Shown here: positions 11,901 through 24,862 of the stretch, piece by piece
Layout: the number at the start of each line of letters is the position of its first letter
How positions within the stretch are numbered: position 1 is the stretch's first letter
Source: Ophthalmolycus amberensis
Lineage: Eukaryota; Chordata; Actinopteri; Perciformes; Zoarcidae
Length of the DNA: 64,000 nt
Assembly: GCA_024529925.1 (NCBI GenBank)
Contig: JAFEUB010000791.1
Location: 207,554-271,553, forward strand
Direction: 5' to 3'
Notes under the pieces: generated by a model
Told to the model about the DNA's origin: nothing
Databases searched by the model: none
What the model saw: only the letters and a program-made list of their open reading frames with translations
Position numbers and translations under genes: made by a program

Positions 11901-14900
11901 TGTATTGCAGGTGTGTCGGTGATGCTTTTGTTTGTATGATGTTGACTGTGAGCATCTGAGTGTTCTTTTTGGTTGTGTGAGAATACAGAAAGGTAAGATT
12001 TCCTTATCCTCTCTTCAAGGGCTCATGGTGCCTGTAAAAGACAGATTTTCACAAGAACTGAGTCCATGTATCTGACACTCCCACAAAGTGACACTGTCGG
12101 CCACCTCAAAAAAAAAAAAAGGTGACCCAAATCAAACCGCGAATACAGGAAACAAAAACAATACGTGACTAACATCCTAACCAGTTAAACATGAAAGCGA
12201 GCGTAAGACCCGAGAGAGGGGCTGAAATGCAGAAAGAATTCATGGGAAAAAGAAATGAGCTTTGAGGTGGACATCGCTGTAGCAAAGTGAACTTTACTGA
12301 AGAGTCAAAGTAAAAGCAGAAGTCACATACACACACTGGCGCTGGTCAAATACCAATTTCCTCTCTACATATGCCCAGCACCAACGTTAATCTAGAGCGT
12401 ATGAAGAGAAGTTGGTCAAAGTCATATTGGTTTTGAGATTCACAGAAGGGAATCAATCCCTGCCGCGTGGAGATAACAGCAGTCCCTTATTCCCTCTGCT
12501 GAGCGAAGTCAACTCAAATGAACTGACTTTTTGCAACAGCTAACCGGGTGGGGATTAGAACACTAGTAAAATGAAGAATCTCTTCCTTAACGGGACGAAA
12601 TAATTGCAGTCCTGTCCATGTCGGTGCTGCAGCATCGGAGCTGCTTGGTCGGCGGAACTAATTTGAACTGTGAATCACAGGCTCGTCCACAGGTCGTACA
12701 GCCCAGAGTGAATGCTCATGAAGAGCTGCTCATCTTTGAAATACTGTCTCAGTGGATAAACCAACAAGCAAACAGCATATCAAATCAAAAGAAGTTCCCT
12801 CTGTGTGTCTGTATGTGTAATGCATGCATCGCTGTGCAGTGTTAACACATTTGAGCTGCGACAGCACCACACCGGCAGCAGCTCCTCAGGCCATAAGAAC
12901 TTTGTGCATGTCTGTTTTGTATTTTAAATACGGTACCTGCATTATTTAGCACAGTACAGGTTTTAAACTATCGTGCTTGAATAATCTGTTAAACAGAACT
13001 ACAAAGTGCTTTTATTTCATGCATTTACTTTACTTAAAAACCGACTGTTCTTCTTTGTTTTCATTGAATAATTTAAAGGCCTGAAGAAGTCAAATCAACC
13101 ATTTATTCAGAAGGAAAAAAAGCAAATATTGAGGCTACGTCTGAAAAAATCAATATGATTTGAGTGGCAGAAATATGGGTTCGGGTTTCTTATTCAGTTT
13201 CTTAATCATTTCGGGACCCTTCTGATTTATTGTCAGACCCTTTTTGGGAGTGCCGACCCATACTTTGAGAATCACTGAAAAACTGATGAATATCTAGCCT
13301 TTGGTACGTGTAGGTGGAGAAAGCTATAGTGATACTGACAGGAACCTCTGAATACTGAAGCAAACGACATTTTATGAAAAACTGATTTTTCAAAGCATTG
13401 TGGCAGAATTCCAAGTATGATGGGAGAACTTCCAGTTATCCTCAGGAATAAATAAAACACTAGCGAACAACAAAATGAGCCAGAAACACAAGTGTGACTC
13501 CAGGGGAGTAAAATGACAAGTCTCTGTTGATCAGCAGCAAGACCAACTCCCGCATAAAAGTGTGCATGCAAACAAACAAATGTACAAACTCACAGGGGTG
13601 CAGGGGGGGTGGGGGGGCTGTTATTTATTTTCTTACTGCAGCTCATATAGTCAATCATGCAAGATACAATTATAGCTAGAGACATGGGATCACCTCCAGG
13701 AAATGAAAAGCATAACAAAAGAGAGTAGGAAAGGAAAAAAAACATTGCCAAAGGGGAATATTTTCAGACACAAATATGAGAGAAAAGGACATTCAGTTTG
13801 AAAATACAAACAGGAGAGATGAAGACCATTTATTGCTGCACTCTGTATGCAAACATGCCAGATGATGAAATATGTGTTTGAGTGCTGTGTTGTTGAGTTC
13901 AACTACTTAATGAATCAGCTTAAAGTGAATGAATCAGGATGGTTGTGTACGTATTTCCAATGCAGTGGCTGCCATGGCTGTAGTCAACTAAAGTATGAGG
14001 TCAGTTAAAGTCTGGACCTCTGTAATTATGTTCTTTAAAAAAACAACAACAACACTGTCCTTCTGCATCTCAATGACGTGAAACAGCTCGAGACTGACGG
14101 CAATACGACAGCTATCAATGCGGGGGGAGACTACGGCGGCGAGGATGTGCTGGGGGAGGGGAATGGAGAAGGCAGAGCGTGTGGCAGCCACCGTTGTGTC
14201 TCCAGTGCGATCTGTGCACCTGACAGCACAGTCGGGTTCACTGCAGTGATTTTACACAGAAAAAAATATATATGAAAACTAAAATTGTGATTATACGCAC
14301 AGTATAAGAGGATATGATGAAAACTATTGACGCTCTGTTATGCAATTTTTAAACAGGTGATCAGTTGCCTACGTGGTTGACGTTAAAATGACTCAGTATC
14401 GTGATGCTTAATATCGGAGAACGGCAAGCCAGACTTTCCTGAATCCTGCCACCTGCCACATACTGGCATCTCTTGAGTGTCAACAGCATACAGTCTAGTC
14501 CTCTTATTTGAGATTTAACATTAGTTTTAATGAATGAGTATGAGTCAAGCATGTAAATGCAGTGTATTCTGTATATGTTCCTCATTCCCTGAAGCAGCAA
14601 GTATTTACACAATTATCCCAAAAACATTTTCAACTAATGCATGAGTTGCACTTGGCATCATTGCGAGAGTCAATCCTCTCACCAAACACCAACTTATAAG
14701 ATAACTAAACCTACCAGCAACATACCATTTCACGCTTGTCAAGCCTCGGCCGCCATTTATTTATAGACACAAATCATATGTATTAGCAATAATGTCAAGC
14801 GCTTCATGAGAAGGACGCACCATTAATCATGTTCAGGAGCACAGCTTATGTGTTGCTTGTATCAATTCGTCCTCCGAGAGGAAAACGACAAATCTTCTTT

Positions 14901-15507
14901 GTGGCAAAATCCCTAATTATATCTTCAGTGTTCTGTCTTTAAGGACGCTAGTGCTCTTATGCAAGAAGATAAGACGGGATAGTAGGAGCTCTAAAGAATA
15001 AAGCTCTTACTATCCCTTCTTTTTCTGTTGGCTTCCATACTGTAGCTTGATTGACATCCAAGCTCATGACCTTTATACAGCACATGTACATGCAGCCCAA
15101 TCATTAGAAAAAAATGAATTCTTCATAATTAATCAAATGTTTTTGCCCTCCTTTCAAACAATACACGTGTTCCTATTCATTGCATTCATTTCACTACCTC
15201 TGAGAAATTACACATTTCCCCACCCCCATTTACAAGAGAAAAACAGATCAGAGTGCTGTATTCCCACACGCTAACAGAACACCTCTGATACAAACAACTC
15301 TGGCAGCTACTGCAACATTCCTGAAACTGCTGTTGCAACATCTGCAGGCAGGTTTCTTTTCCCCAACTCATCTTAGTTTGATTTCTAAGTTGTTCTGTCA
15401 GTTCTTGTGTGAAGACGCATACTCTTTGGACTCCGAAGTCTGGATTTTATTTAGCCTGGAGGGACACAGAGAGCGACGAACAGAGTACGACAGAAACATG
15501 CACTCAC

Positions 15508-15587
15508 CTGAGACTCAAGGTCAGTCGTTCATCCTTAGCCCTCAGCAGATCGCCTACTGAGAAGGTGGCACTGCCCAGGAAGCTGCT
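15508..15587 (-). CDS. inpp4b: inpp4b coding exon, end of the C2 domain
   Basis: An 80-base exon on the minus strand. The acceptor is CTTGTCTGGTTCTACAG and the donor CTCAG|GTGAGT. It encodes SSFLGSATFSVGDLLRAKDE then RLTLSL plus two bases (AG). It matches the INPP4 family segment 'SFLG.A.F.VG.LL..K...L.LSLR'. The start phase (0) fits direct joining to the exon ending at 36418, giving KDKSQES-SSFLGS. That is the same spacing as INPP4A, whereas as I recall mammalian INPP4B has about 14 extra residues between these blocks (see findings). The next exon must begin with one base completing Arg or Ser and is not visible between 1 and 15507. The catalytic CX5R phosphatase motif is encoded farther downstream, outside the window. 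Confidence 0.9.
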
Positions 15588-15822
15588 CTGTAGAACCAGA
15601 CAAGGGAAGAAACAAAAAATAGGCGGTTAACATGGGGCAAAGTATTTCAGCAGCAAGTAAACTGTTAAAAGATGAAACAATAAAAAAAGAAACCGCTGAA
15701 TAACTCGTTTCTTCAGGCATGATGTGAATAGGGGGTGTCAGCACACAAGAACTGGGTCATGGAGATAGAGGTAGGGGACGAGCCCATCAATAAAGAAGAG
15801 CGATGATCGACATTCGTAGAAA

Positions 15823-15853
15823 ACACACACACACACACACGCACACACACACA
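15823..15853. repeat. (AC)n microsatellite
   Basis: AC array with one GC interruption, about 240 bases upstream (in the transcript) of the inpp4b exon ending at 15587. Confidence 0.95.
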
Positions 15854-16431
15854 GAAAAGTCCTGCACCTGCAAGTAACATCATTAACATGCTAGCTGATG
15901 CTGCAGGAGGGAAGGACTAAGACCGTGCCAAGGACACAAGCTGCTGCGAACAAAGCTAAAACACAGAGTTGGTAATTAACAACAGGTACAAAGGTGATTC
16001 CACATGTTTCATCATACGGGGTAAAAACGATCTTAATTAAAGTATCCGCAGCCTGTTCACACTCTCCTCTGAGATACTGAGATGCTACAGTATTACTTAC
16101 AGCCCTTTTATCCACCAAATTCAGATTTTTTTATTTACATTTGTAAGCTTTTACAATAGTGCCAGTGATGGCTCTGCAAACAGGTGATTTGTGTCTTTCC
16201 CCCGAATGTTGCTTAAGATAGCTGCCAAAGGCTGCACCTTGCCTCTAGAGATGAAAACACAAGTGTGTCGGCTGTTGAAAGGAATCCAAATGTGTTGAGA
16301 GTTGAGGTGTTTCAGGTATTGTAAGGAAACACCGGAAAACTTCCACACATTCGATACATTTCTACTCTCCTCACACAAAACAGAGCACAAGTTTGATATA
16401 CCGGATCAGTATCGGGCCTGCGAGTCCCGAC

Positions 16432-16732
16432 TAGTGCTGCAGGTAACAACCATTTTGTCATTAATCTGCAGACCATTTCCTCACTTCATTGATCCAAAGT
16501 TTTGTCGATAAACTATCTGAAAATAATGGAAATCCCCACTATAACTTTCCGGATTCTTTATTTTATCAGTCCAAACCCAAAGATATCCAGTTTACTATTA
16601 TTTATGACCAAAGAAAAGCTACAAAACATATTCTTTGAGAGGCCAAAGCCAGAGTATGGTTGGCACATTTACTTAAAAAATGAGGACAATTACTCCTATT
16701 TCGACTTATCGATTAATCGACTTTCAGCTCAA
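16432..16732. mobile_element. hAT-type non-autonomous DNA transposon (MITE)
   Basis: A 301-bp element starting TAGTGCTGCAGGTAAC and ending GATTAATCGACTTTCAGCTC plus AA. The interior (CAAACCCAAAGATATCCAG, AGTTTACTATTATTTATGA, and a TATCGATTAATCGA core near the end) corresponds to a very common dispersed fish repeat that begins 'TAG.GCTGCAACTAAC' and ends with repeated TTAATCGA motifs. Flanking octamers GTCCCGAC (16424-16431) and GCCTCGAC (16733-16740) agree at 6 of 8 positions, the duplication length of hAT. Diverged, so an old insertion. Confidence 0.7.
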
Positions 16733-18903
16733 GCCTCGACAATACAAATATTATTAGTTACCGGTATTTATTCAGTCACAAAATGCCACCAACATATTTT
16801 ACACAATCGTCCCTGACTTCATGTCACCTTTCATAAAAATGACTCTAATGATTCTAATGAGAAGACTGGTATCGAATCTGGATCATGAGCAGATACCCGG
16901 AGTTGAAGTATCAGGAGAGAAACACTTGGATTGATGCATCTCTACAGTGAAACAATGTAAAAAGCGTCACAAAAGATATGTAACAGGATCTGCTGACACT
17001 GTGAGTTAGTACCTCAAAACACAACAAAGCTCACAGGTCACATGAATGTTGCATTCATTATGAAGTCGTCACAGACATGGCTGACTGATTTTTTTAATTT
17101 ATGAGATATTGTTTCTGGATGAAAATATTATGTATGGCTTTTTTGAGTTAGTTATCCTAACATGCTCTTTTTATTCACATTTCCTCTGTCTTTTCTTCTA
17201 TTGTTTGGCTTCACTTTCACCTCTAATCTCTGACCACTACAGCGCTCTCTCTCCCTTTTTCATCTCCTGTATCAGATAAAAAAAGGACATCCTGTCTACT
17301 GACCTTTCCTCTCAATCATTTCCTCCCTGAGCATTTTCCTGCTACCCAAATCCCCCATATGCTCAAAGCAAAAACACCGCTCCAGACCTACTCCGCTGCC
17401 CTGGCCCACTCAAGTAGGCAGACACAGCGACTCGCGCATGCGTGCACACACAGAAAGAGGAAGAGACTAAAACACGAGGTCAGTCAACAGCGCTATGACG
17501 AATAAACATTTTTAAAAAAACAATACAAAATATTGAAACACAGTGAGTGTGGTTAAAAAAGCGGCTCAAATTTACCAAGACAAACACACAGCCCCAAGCA
17601 TCGTATTCAGTTTCAGGTTCATGCAGCATACTGCCATGTCTACCTTATTGAATTAAACAGAGCTCCCCAGTAGGCATCACTTGTTATGCACAACGTCATA
17701 TCCTTAGCAATGACGTATATCTTAGCCAATCCTAGTTTGCCCTGATAACCCAGAGCGCCAGGCACAAAAGGCCGTTACACACCGTGGAGGAACATTAGAT
17801 TCCTATGTAGTCATTACTTGCAAGCCGGTACAGACCGTCTGGTAAATGGTCTTAGAAATCCATTCCTTAGCATTTTTATGGCCCCTCAGGATGAAGGCTT
17901 TAAAAGTAATGAAGCTCTGCAGACCGTCCTCTTACGCAAGCTCAAAGTGACTGTACCACAGAAAATGAGAGAAAGATGGGGGCAAGAGGAGTGGAGTGAG
18001 AAAAGAAGACAAATGATGCTCTTCCAGGATCATGGAGGATTGATTACGATGGTCTCGCTCTGTTCCCTTCTCACATGCTCTGGTTCGCTCTTTTTTTCTG
18101 TACATCTTTTTCGCCCGCTCTTGCTCATCCATTTGACTGCTTCTACTGGCCATGCCAGTTGCAGGCTACAAAACAAACTTTTGATCTATGATCTCCTTCA
18201 CGGACTTTAGACAGCGAGACATTTTACACAAGCTCAGACATAAATCCACCTACCTAACCAAACACAAAAGTGCTTTCCAGAACACATGCGCACACATGAA
18301 AGATCAATCATAGACGAAAAGCGAAAGACACTTGAGAAGGAACGTGCGGAGCTGACATCGTACGTCTACAGGCAATCCCAAGCACGTGTCAGTGGACCTG
18401 TGAAGGCCACAGTGTCTGTCCGTCACTTGGCAGAGGTAAACGATCCAACTCAAGCTAGATCTATTGATTTTCTCCATGCCCTGGGTGACAGAGGGACACA
18501 CACTCACATAGACACATACTAACTCTCTCTCAATCATTCCTTCATTCCCTATTTGTCTCTCGCTCTCACAAACTGCAGAGGATACCTGGAGGAGAGGACA
18601 TCCATTCAAATGTTATGCCAACAAGTGACATTTTGGGACATTAAATGGCAGCGGTGACAGTTTCGGCACTCGCTGAATAATACACATCTGGCAAACATTT
18701 ATGAATGTGAACAGATTTATACCATGGAGGCCAGTGATGTCTACATGAATACACAGCCCCCTTCACTACAATTAGGGCTTTACAAATTGGCCTAATTAAG
18801 TCATTGGCGATGTCATGAGACGCCATTTATACTTACATGCAAATGTGTGCACTCAGGCACAAATTATGGCCGCAGTCAGTAAAAATTGACATGGAGTGAG
18901 ATC

Positions 18904-18926
18904 ACACACACACACACACACACACA
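18904..18926. repeat. (AC)n microsatellite
   Basis: About eleven AC units. Confidence 0.95.
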
Positions 18927-19057
18927 TAATATAACAACAGACTCACACACACACAGACAAGGAACTCCACTTACGGTTATGTTGCACACAATCCTAGCAG
19001 CAGCAATCGAGTAAGACAGTGAGAGAAGAGCTACCGAAATTAGGAGAGGCCGACAGA

Positions 19058-19058
<1 letters not shown>

Positions 19059-19122
<64 letters not shown>
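19059..19122. repeat. (GA)n microsatellite, first of three
   Basis: About 31 pure GA units; a polypurine mirror-type sequence. Confidence 0.97.
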
Positions 19123-19126
<4 letters not shown>

Positions 19127-19428
19127 AAATAAAAAAAGTGCGAAAGAGGAAAAGGGATGTTATTTGTTCGTTCTTCCTCTTAATGAGCTTCAGGACGGTT
19201 CTTCCTACATGTCTTCCTCCAGTCGTCAGTTAGAGTAACTCCATATGTTATATTCACTCTTGAAAGACCAGCAGGCACACTGGCTGATACACACACTGTA
19301 AACACGCAAACACAACACTCACACACAGTTAGACCCACACACTGCAGCCTCCGCTGTGACTGCATACAGTGAGCTACTGGCGTAACCACTGTTGCTGCTG
19401 TGGCTGGCTTGACAGAAAGCGAGACAGC

Positions 19429-19477
<49 letters not shown>

Positions 19478-19483
19478 GGGGGG
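19429..19483. repeat. (GA)n followed by poly-G
   Basis: About 19 GA units (to 19466) run directly into 17 G residues (19467-19483). The whole block is polypurine. Confidence 0.97.
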
Positions 19484-19650
19484 AGGAGGGAGCCACAAGA
19501 GGGGAGGGAGTTGAGAAATACAAGCAGTCAAGATGAAGAAGGAGGAGGAGGGTGGAACAAAACAGAAGAAGAAGAGACAGACGGAAAGGAAGGAAGACAG
19601 ACAATTAATGGGTAGAGAACCAAGATAGCAACACAGAAAAGGAAGGAGAG

Positions 19651-19671
19651 ATAGAAGAGAGAGCGAGAGAG

Positions 19672-19735
<64 letters not shown>
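19651..19735. repeat. (GA)n microsatellite, third of three
   Basis: About 40 GA units with a few GC interruptions at both ends. Confidence 0.97.
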
Positions 19736-21927
19736 TTGTGTGTCACACCTCGGTTGCAGCCCGTGACTCAGATAGCCAACAGGAAAAGAAGCACTTGTTA
19801 TGGCTACTTGAATTAACATGGATTCCGACCACATGGTGCAAGGTATAGAAGTGCGCCTACAACACGGATAAACACTTAAAAACACACACTGACATACTCG
19901 AGGATCACACAAGAGGCTTGTTGAAACACTCTGCACATTTTGATACAAGCAGCTGCGAGAGAAAAAGAAAATATCAACCCATCCATTTTGAGACATGGAG
20001 ACAATGACGAACAAACCCACACAGCTGACACCGAGCTGATGTTTTAACTATCTGGGCTTGAACCTCGGATTAAGCAGGGTTTCATTTACCCATGCTGACA
20101 CAGAGGGATGAGTAATTCTGGCAGAACAAAGGACACGCTCTAACACTGGCCCTTATCACCCCGAGCAGGTACACAAGCAAACACAATGACAAACGCACAC
20201 ACTTAACACTTTAAGCACACGTGCACGCGCACACCCACCCCCAGCAGCTAACATTTGAAAGAGACACACAAACTGTAATGTAGAAATACACTGAGCACTG
20301 GAGGTCACGGTGATGAGTCGTCAACCTTGCCTAATACAGGAGGTGGGGTGTGGAATCAGGTAGTGTGGGTGGAAACACTGGATTGAAAGCGTTCTTCACT
20401 ACCATGACGATTGATGGCCTGGGTGCCAAGTGGAAGCCACAGTCAGATAACGCAGAAACTCCAAAAAGATTACCAAAAAAGGCTTTACAGTCTAACAAAA
20501 TGATGAGTCTGGCTACGTACCAGTATTGATGCGCATCCCTGCTGTTGCCGAATCCATTTTCGTTGGTTACTGCTCAATTTTTGTCGGTGATTACGGATTC
20601 TGCTTCTGTTGCTTTTTTTGTTTGCATTCCTACTCTAAAAATCTGTGTACAATTTGAATTTACTTGAATCTTATGAAAGATAAAATGAAGGTTGAATAAC
20701 AACACGGGCAATCCTAGATCAAAGCTTGTTTAAAATACTGAATCAAGCACACCAAAAATTACCATTTATGTAATGCCCTACTTTGAAGTTCAAAATGTCA
20801 TGTCAGACATATTTTAGCGCATTCAAACTGTGAGTTCCTGAAAAGCACACAGAGATCGGCAGGGAATGGTCTGATATTCAAAACATGAAGCACAAGCTAC
20901 CGACCGCAGGGGAAATGTTTGAGGCTCCTGGCTGTAGAAAGGAAAGCCTAAGTACTTCTTAATTCCTACCTTTTAGCATTTTTCAACCAGCACTCACAAC
21001 TGGTTGACCACTATCACCACTGCACATGCCTCACACATTATTCAAGGACTTTATTTGAGTCTGTAGGCGGTGGATGTGTTAGTCCATGTAAAGATCACAG
21101 AACAAATGCTACTGGCAGCTGAGGTTTTTGCACAGACGGCAACAAGGGATCTTAGACAACCAGTCACCCCCAAACCCACAGACAAAAGCAGGCGGCTGTG
21201 TTTTCCCAGGATGAGCTGATGTTCTCATTCTCAGCCGTCTACCCTCGACATTGTCCTCCCATTCTTCCGTGACTTATTTGTTTCACAGTTCTCTAACTTG
21301 AACTCATTCCCCTGCTCTTGATCTGTTAAAAAAGAAGAAAGAAAAGAAAAGAAAAGTCTGCAGAAAGACCTGAGCTCACCCACTTCTGCCCTTCCCCGTC
21401 TATTTCCTCAATGCATTACCAATAGATTAGATAAAAGAGACAACCAAACAGCACCGATATTGTCTCTCTCAAAGATGTCTGCGTATTGGCTTGAATATAC
21501 TAGATGGAGGTGGTATTATAGATGGAGTGTTGCATTATGGGTTGTTTGTAGCTTTAATGTTGCTAGGCTGGCACTTTACTTTAAAGGCCTTTATACACCG
21601 GGAATGTTTTTTTGTGGGATTCATTTGCAGATTTATACATTCTTTCGGTCTGTTGTTTTTTCCATGAGTACTTTCACACAGAACGTGAATATTTACCTGG
21701 CAAGGAAGTAACACGTTGGCTCCAAAGTCAGAATCAAGATGGCAAACTGTATTACTCCTTTCAACCATGACAAAGGCAGCACATATCAGATCCACTTTTT
21801 ATCTTCTTACATTTCGGAATAAAAGACCGAGACATATACACTGAATAACTGTTCACCAGAGGGAACTCAAATTCTTTCAGAGTGTTTTGCTAAAAGGCAA
21901 CTCCATCAAATAGTTTACAGTAACTGA

Positions 21928-21950
21928 TATATATATATATATATATATAC
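21928..21950. repeat. (TA)n microsatellite
   Basis: About eleven TA units. Confidence 0.95.
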
Positions 21951-22704
21951 ATGTTGGCTATACAACAGCTCCTCAGACAGACTGCCAGACGCTGCTCTAG
22001 ATCATAGAAAAACATCTTAAAATCAGGGTTGTCTTATATCTGGGCAAATACAGCAGGATTATTATTAGTCTGACCTGTGTAGGGAACGTATAGCAGGCTT
22101 CTGATGCTGTGTGCCTCTTGTTATGTTACTCACGCTGGTCCTGTGTGTGCGAGCATGCTCCAAGTATTGTGAGGCAGACTTATCTCAGTGTAATAATACT
22201 GATTTGAGCTTGGATACAAAATACTTTGATGTGTTCTTCTGGTGTTTTTGGTGCCATTACATGCCTTATTAATCGTTTGTACTATTTCTGTCTGCTTTAT
22301 GAATAACTTTTGAAATGTATCAAAGGCACCAAACGTACCTACTGTAAAACAAAAAGCGGGACTCGTTGTGCAAACATGAAACTGAAACGGGAGAGATAAA
22401 TGCCTTCTGGGTCTGGTTTGATATAAAGAAAGCTAAACTTTAATCTTTTTCAAGTCTAGAAAGCTTACTGAGGGTAAAATCATGGAAGTGGGCTCTTAAT
22501 TGGCATAGCTTTCCATGACTTAACTTTTGTGTTCACATAATTTAGGGATAGTTCTTATCTCTCTTTGGAGTCAGACAAGTGTAAATTACCATGAAAACAC
22601 ACAGAGGGTTTAAGAAAGATCCATATCTAAAGTCAATTATGAAGTGAACTGTGAAGAATAACAACAAGGGATACATTGCTGTGCATTATGATGAAGAACT
22701 GAAT

Positions 22705-22720
22705 CAATATTTAAATATTG
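22705..22720. repeat. 16-bp perfect palindrome
   Basis: CAATATTTAAATATTG, self-complementary with no loop. AT-rich, so it may be chance. Confidence 0.9.
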
Positions 22721-23114
22721 GAGTGATGTTAAAATTGGAGCTACAATGGTGCAGTTATGTCAATGCTGAATTTATTTGATAGTTTAATTAGTCAACTGTT
22801 TGAGGAATACAGCTTGCTGTGCTGAAATATGGGCTTCAATGACAAACAAACTCAATCATTATCCCGGCCTGGATTGCTATAGTGTTGCACTGAATATTAA
22901 GTCTCCATATTTTTGGGCGGGGGCTGGAGATTTTCCATTAAATTAATTTATCAGTCTCTCAGTTGTGCTATTTTCACCAATGCAAAAATCTGCAGTATAA
23001 CCGAACAGGACATTTTCTGGCACTGTGGATGTTGCTTTTTAATCAGATAATGTCCCAATTCTTGCACAAAGACGTCAACAAAATCCCACATCATCTAAAC
23101 ACTGTGAATTGAAT

Positions 23115-23279
23115 GAGTGTCCTTGAGCAAGACACTGAACTCCAATTTGCTCCTCGCCTTGTATTACAGCTTCGCCACTATTGGTGTCTGGATGCACGTG
23201 TGAATGGGTGAATGAGAAGCAAATTGTAAAGTGCCTTGGAACGTAGAACAACTCTGTATAAATGCCGTCCATTTACCAT
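23115..23279 (+). mobile_element. SINE 3' part, 5'-truncated
   Basis: Starts GAGTGTCCTTGAGCAAGACA, continues with GTGAATGGGTGAATGAGAAG and GTAAAGTGCCTTGGA, and ends TATAAATGCCGTCCATTTAC, the body and tail of the same SINE group as 30011-30200. The tRNA-like head with A and B boxes is missing. Confidence 0.7.
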
Positions 23280-24818
23280 GTAGGCAGCTCTCTGTCAGTG
23301 CTGACAGAGGCTGTCATTGAATATAATTAGTCTGCTTCTAAGACATGTTCTATGATGCGCTATCTCCTGTTCCTCAGAAACATTTAAAGTGACACATTGT
23401 TCTGCGCTAAAACTTTAAGAACCAAAGAAGACTCGGACTTCAACAGGACTCAAAAGAGGCTGAAAAGAAAGGAAAATACTCACTGAAAGCTGACTGCTGA
23501 GAGGCGGGGAAAACTTCTTTTAGGATTCCTTCTCCTTCAGTTTTTGTACGTAAAGAGATATATCTAGCCATGTAACGTCGCAGTGCACTGAAAAAGTTGA
23601 TATTCCTCTTTTTCACGAAACAGTTTAAGGTTCCCAAGTACCTTTGATTCTCTGTCATAGAAAGAGAGGCGAGAATAACACTGCAATAAGTGTTCATACA
23701 TTCTTCAGCTTGTCAATGCTTGCCCCAGAACAAAAAGCCCTTCCTACCACTCCATTAGTTTTCTCCCCTCCCTCTATTCCTGCTCTTGCTTATTGAATCA
23801 GGATTTGGCTGCGCCCTTTCAGAGCCTGGCCAACTGTCAGGGAACCAGCGTTTTCTGACAGAAGCCTCCAAATAATACACAGGGCACCAAGGATGATGAA
23901 AATGTATGAATGGGAAATCAGATTCCCGTGTTCACGTCTATTTACCGCACAGACTGAAAGCTGCAGGTCGGAGAAAAAGAAACTTAACTTGTGGCAAATG
24001 CAGCCTGCCCGTGGTACACTGGAAGCACTGCCGATGCCTTCCCCCACACTCTCGGCTTTGGTCCATAAACTTTAATGGCTAACCCCACTGCAGACTAGGT
24101 GATAAAAAAAATCAAGGCTCCTTCACTCACAGTCTGTAAACATGACTTGGGAGCAGGTCCAGAGCCTGTACAGCCCCATTGAAATCCCCTCTATTGACTT
24201 GAGTACTATATTTAAATTGCAGCACGGCAAACTTGAAGCTGTTTTTAAATAGAGTCACATTTTAATAGACCCTTTTTGACCGTGTCAGCAGATGAGTCCG
24301 ATCCATATGATCATGCGCTTACAATATGCAAGTGTGTGTCATCAGCCACTTATTGCGAGCTGCGATCAGCCAGACCTGGCGGAGGCTGTGGTTAGCAGCT
24401 TCCCCTCTTCTGCCTCTGCTTTTCGAGTTGAAGTCCACAAATGTAGCAACGGAAAGACTGTGCGCGCAGAGTGGAGAAATGATGCACATTATTTTTTTTT
24501 TATCACTCACAAAACATGTTGCTGAGCTCAACATCCTGTTTGTCACATCATCTCTGTTGTATTAGTAGAGGAAACACATTTCTCAGACAAACAATAGCTG
24601 AATGAAGCCTGTAACTTTGGGCAGAGCAGCCAACACAGGGTTCTGGGGGTGAGTTCCCTTACATACCTGCGGATAGATTACAGGGAATGTGCCATTTGCA
24701 ATTCCCTGCTCTTATGTAACAGCAAGAAGCTGCTAGCTCACCCCAAGGCCTGTAAGGCTAGAGGCTATGCTGGTTCGCTCTCTCTCTGTACTTTGCTTCC
24801 TTCCTTCCTATTACGCAC

Positions 24819-24820
<2 letters not shown>

Positions 24821-24860
<40 letters not shown>
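24821..24860. repeat. (AC)n microsatellite
   Basis: Twenty AC units. Confidence 0.97.

Positions 24861-24862
<2 letters not shown>

Larger units (their letters stand above)
1..15507 (-). other. inpp4b: inpp4b intron, 3' part cut by the window edge
   Basis: No coding exon found on either strand. 1-2400: unique-looking AT-rich sequence with nothing recognisable. 2479-2522: hairpin. 3068-3735: L2 fragment, minus strand. 4362-4950: TIR repeat interrupted by a LINE end. 5200-5260: impure GT-rich tract. 7038-7056: short (AC)n. 8740-9060: AT-rich, enhancer-like text, unproven. 9303-9350: (CA)n. 9891-10072: GGGGACC-type dispersed fish repeat. 11874-11900: (GT)n. 13599-13619: G-rich run. The rest shows no feature I can support. 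The missing next inpp4b exon should lie left of position 1, or is too divergent to see. Confidence 0.7.

Noticed and set aside
13200..13275. GGGACCC…GACCCATACTTTGAGAATCACTGA resembling a fish MITE end
   Set aside because: Only one short end-like segment; insufficient to call an element.
17818..18210. 130-codon plus-strand open frame
   Set aside because: No recognisable domain, TTG start, no splice or promoter evidence; likely chance.
19319..20020. 233-codon minus-strand open frame with long Ser-Leu and Pro runs
   Set aside because: It is the translation of the GA/CT microsatellites and poly-G; no independent coding evidence.
20521..20620. Possible hAT end (GATGCGCATCCCTG)
   Set aside because: Too short and too divergent to assign; no inverted partner found.
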